Part shown: one piece after another, positions 6,185 through 6,875 of the stretch
Layout: each line of letters starts with the position of its first letter
How positions within the stretch are numbered: position 1 is the stretch's first letter
Source: Brachybacterium sp.
GTDB taxonomy: Bacteria > Actinomycetota > Actinomycetes > Actinomycetales > Dermabacteraceae
Assembly: GCA_027322375.1 (NCBI GenBank)
Contig: DAHVRS010000006.1
Location: forward strand, 1 to 6,875
Direction of reading: 5' to 3'
Length of the DNA stretch: 6,875 nucleotides
The notes under the pieces: generated by a model
What the model was told of the DNA's origin: nothing
The model's database searches: none
What the model saw: only the letters and a program-made list of their open reading frames with translations
Program-made: the position numbers and the translations under genes

Positions 6185-6190
6185 ACCGTA
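6185..6190 (-). promoter_or_regulatory. -10 element for a leaderless regulator transcript
   Basis: Read on the minus strand, TACGGT fits TANNNT. If its last T is -7, position +1 is 6178, the A of the regulator's ATG. No Shine-Dalgarno sequence precedes that ATG, as expected for a leaderless mRNA, which is common in Actinobacteria. The -35 region (TCCCTC near 6213-6208) does not resemble the consensus, so an activator or an extended element may help. Confidence 0.55.
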
Positions 6191-6212
6191 CGGGGGTGCT
6201 GCGCCGGGAGGG

Positions 6213-6263
6213 AGGAACCGGCAGTTCCCCCTTCACGGGGCAGTCCCGCCGGTGTCGGTTCCT
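6213..6263. promoter_or_regulatory. Nested inverted and direct repeats upstream of the regulator, possible operator
   Basis: GGAAC-N5-GTTCC (6214-6228) is a perfect short inverted repeat at about -36 to -50 of the regulator promoter. The same left arm, extended to AGGAACCG (6213-6220), is also complementary to CGGTTCCT (6256-6263). Two direct copies of a related word, GGCAGTTCC (6220-6228) and GGCAGTCCC (6239-6247), lie 19 bp apart, near two helical turns. A CCCC/GGGG pair around TTCAC-like bases (6228-6240) lies inside and could act with the outer arms as a terminator for the lipoprotein transcript read from the right. Operator and terminator roles are not exclusive; both are inferred. Confidence 0.45.
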
Positions 6264-6270
6264 GCAGGTG

Positions 6271-6666
6271 TCAGTCCATGCAGGTGCCGGTGTAATGCTC
6301 GAAGAGCGCCGCGCCCGCGACGTCCACCTCATCGGTCATCGCCTCAAGGACGGCGTCCATGTCCCCGGAGTCCAGCAGCGGCTGGACCTCCTCGAGATAG
6401 GCGGTCCAGGTCGCGAAGTCGTCCTCCAGATCCTCCGGGACGTCGTCCGCGACCTGGGTGAGCAGGTCCAGACGCCGGTCGATCTGCGCGGCGTCGGCCT
6501 GGCCGGGCACCACCGGTCCGTAGACCGTGGCGGCCACTTCGCTGTTCTCCGTGAGCGTGTTGCAGTACGCGGACTCGCCCCCGCCGCAGGCACCCAGCGC
6601 GAGCGTGAGCGCGAGGGCGGGGACGAGCAGAGCGGCAGCGCGGACAGAACGCAGGGCAGAGCGCAT
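6271..6666 (-). CDS. Small secreted lipoprotein, function unknown
   Basis: 131 residues. The N-terminus is a clear lipoprotein signal: basic MRSALRSVRAA, a hydrophobic run LLVPALALTLALG and the lipobox L24-G25-A26-C27, followed by GGG. After cleavage at C27 and lipidation, an acidic domain of about 105 residues would be anchored on the outer face of the membrane. It contains C35 (AYCNTL) and C129 three residues from the end (TGTCMD), which could form a disulfide tying both ends of the domain together. The rest looks helical (RRLDLLTQVADDVPEDLEDDF, TAYLEEVQPLLDSGDMDAVLEAM). I recognise no named family; the 'YC..L' start after the lipobox recurs in small actinobacterial lipoproteins. The reading frame stays open upstream to 6837, but the ATG at 6666 is preferred: it starts the signal peptide and is preceded by AGGAG at about 9 nt. 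Confidence 0.82.
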   Translation of the reverse strand: MRSALRSVRAAALLVPALALTLALGACGGGESAYCNTLTENSEVAATVYGPVVPGQADAAQIDRRLDLLTQVADDVPEDLEDDFATWTAYLEEVQPLLDSGDMDAVLEAMTDEVDVAGAALFEHYTGTCMD

Positions 6667-6692
6667 GGCAGGGACTCCTGGAAGATCGGGGA

Positions 6693-6717
6693 GGCGGGCC
6701 GCCCCCTGCGGCCCGCC
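6693..6717 (-). terminator. Strong GC hairpin between aldo/keto reductase and lipoprotein genes
   Basis: GGCGGGCCGC and GCGGCCCGCC are perfect 10-bp arms around a 5-base loop. On the minus strand the hairpin follows the aldo/keto reductase stop by 34 bp and is followed by a mixed pyrimidine stretch (CTCCCCGATCTTCC), so it probably ends that transcript. It lies 26 bp upstream of the lipoprotein ATG. If the lipoprotein is co-transcribed, the hairpin would instead sit in its leader and lower read-through. Confidence 0.65.
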
Positions 6718-6751
6718 GGACGCAGCGGTCCGTCCCGCCAGTATGCCGGTC

Positions 6752-6875
6752 TCAGGCCTCAGGGATCTCGCGGCCGAAGGTCTCCAGCGTGATCGCGTCG
6801 GGGTCGGGGCCGCCGCGCACCCCGGTCTCGAGCGCATCGATCCGGGCGAGCTCCTCCTCGGAGAGCGCGAAGTCG
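6752..6875 (-). CDS. Aldo/keto reductase, C-terminal end (5' part beyond window)
   Basis: The last 40 codons of a gene entering from the right edge are visible: DFALSEEELARIDALETG, then VRGGPDPDAITLETFGREIPEA and a TGA. The SxEE-x-x-ARIDAL-x-TG wording and the GGPDPD ending are typical of the C-terminus of NADPH-dependent aldo/keto reductases of the 2,5-diketo-D-gluconate reductase type, where the ExxARID helix and the tail lie near the cofactor adenine. Catalytic Asp, Tyr, Lys and His are in the missing part. The substrate cannot be judged from here. Confidence 0.82.
   Translation of the reverse strand, partial: DFALSEEELARIDALETGVRGGPDPDAITLETFGREIPEA

Noticed and set aside
6263..6286. TGCAGGTG direct repeat, 16 bp apart, at the end of the lipoprotein gene
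   Set aside because: Only 8 bp long, with one copy in coding sequence; this is easily chance at this composition.
5432..6295. 287-codon plus-strand open frame opposite the regulator
   Set aside because: The minus strand encodes a convincing XRE/MmyB-like protein; the plus-strand product has no recognisable motif and no ribosome-binding site of note.
6667..6837. Upstream extension of the lipoprotein frame to 6837
   Set aside because: It would place 57 residues before the signal peptide, run through the GC hairpin and overlap the aldo/keto reductase coding sequence.
1..6875. Mobile element, CRISPR array, tRNA or rRNA
   Set aside because: No transposase or integrase reading frame, no regularly spaced repeats with spacers, and no cloverleaf or rRNA-like sequence were seen on either strand.

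Overview
The window is GC-rich throughout. Its gene families are typical of Actinobacteria: an actinobacterial-type imuA'-imuB mutasome operon behind a LexA box of the GAAC-N4-GTTC class, an XRE/MmyB-like regulator and a small lipoprotein. I infer a member of the Micrococcales, perhaps Brachybacterium-like; the genus is only an impression. Six intact or edge-cut genes plus one methyltransferase remnant and one further edge-cut gene account for almost all of the DNA. I see no tRNA, rRNA, CRISPR array or transposase.

Left part (1-2116, minus strand): an SOS-controlled operon. ImuA' (1146-2030) is followed, with a 1-nt TGATG overlap, by a catalytically degenerate Y-family polymerase, ImuB (1-1146, cut by the left edge). 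Upstream lies a well-formed promoter (TTGAGC-N17-TACAGT) with a perfect LexA box directly after its -10. Known biology makes these the accessory factors of the error-prone polymerase DnaE2, which is not in the window.

Middle (2117-3876, plus strand): a long non-coding stretch with several palindromes, then a xylitol/sorbitol dehydrogenase-like medium-chain dehydrogenase (2338-3369). Right after its stop codon, in the same frame, comes the C-terminal two thirds of a class I SAM methyltransferase without its start and SAM-binding N-terminus (3370-3876). This looks like the scar of a deletion or rearrangement.

Right-middle (3877-6270): a spacer with three 15-bp imperfect tandem repeats leads into a SetA/SetB-like sugar-efflux MFS transporter (4005-5219). 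It converges, across a hairpin, on an XRE regulator with an MmyB-like ligand domain (5291-6178, minus). The word GGCAGTTCC occurs upstream of both genes, so the regulator may control itself and the transporter. The regulator appears to be read from a leaderless mRNA.

Right edge (6271-6875, minus): a small lipoprotein with two extra cysteines, a strong 10-bp-stem hairpin, and the last 40 residues of an aldo/keto reductase cut by the window edge. The dehydrogenase, sugar-efflux transporter and aldo/keto reductase all fit carbohydrate or polyol chemistry, but nothing here proves that they work together. I did not find a clearly new multi-gene system; the most unusual items are the in-frame methyltransferase scar and the shared operator candidate.
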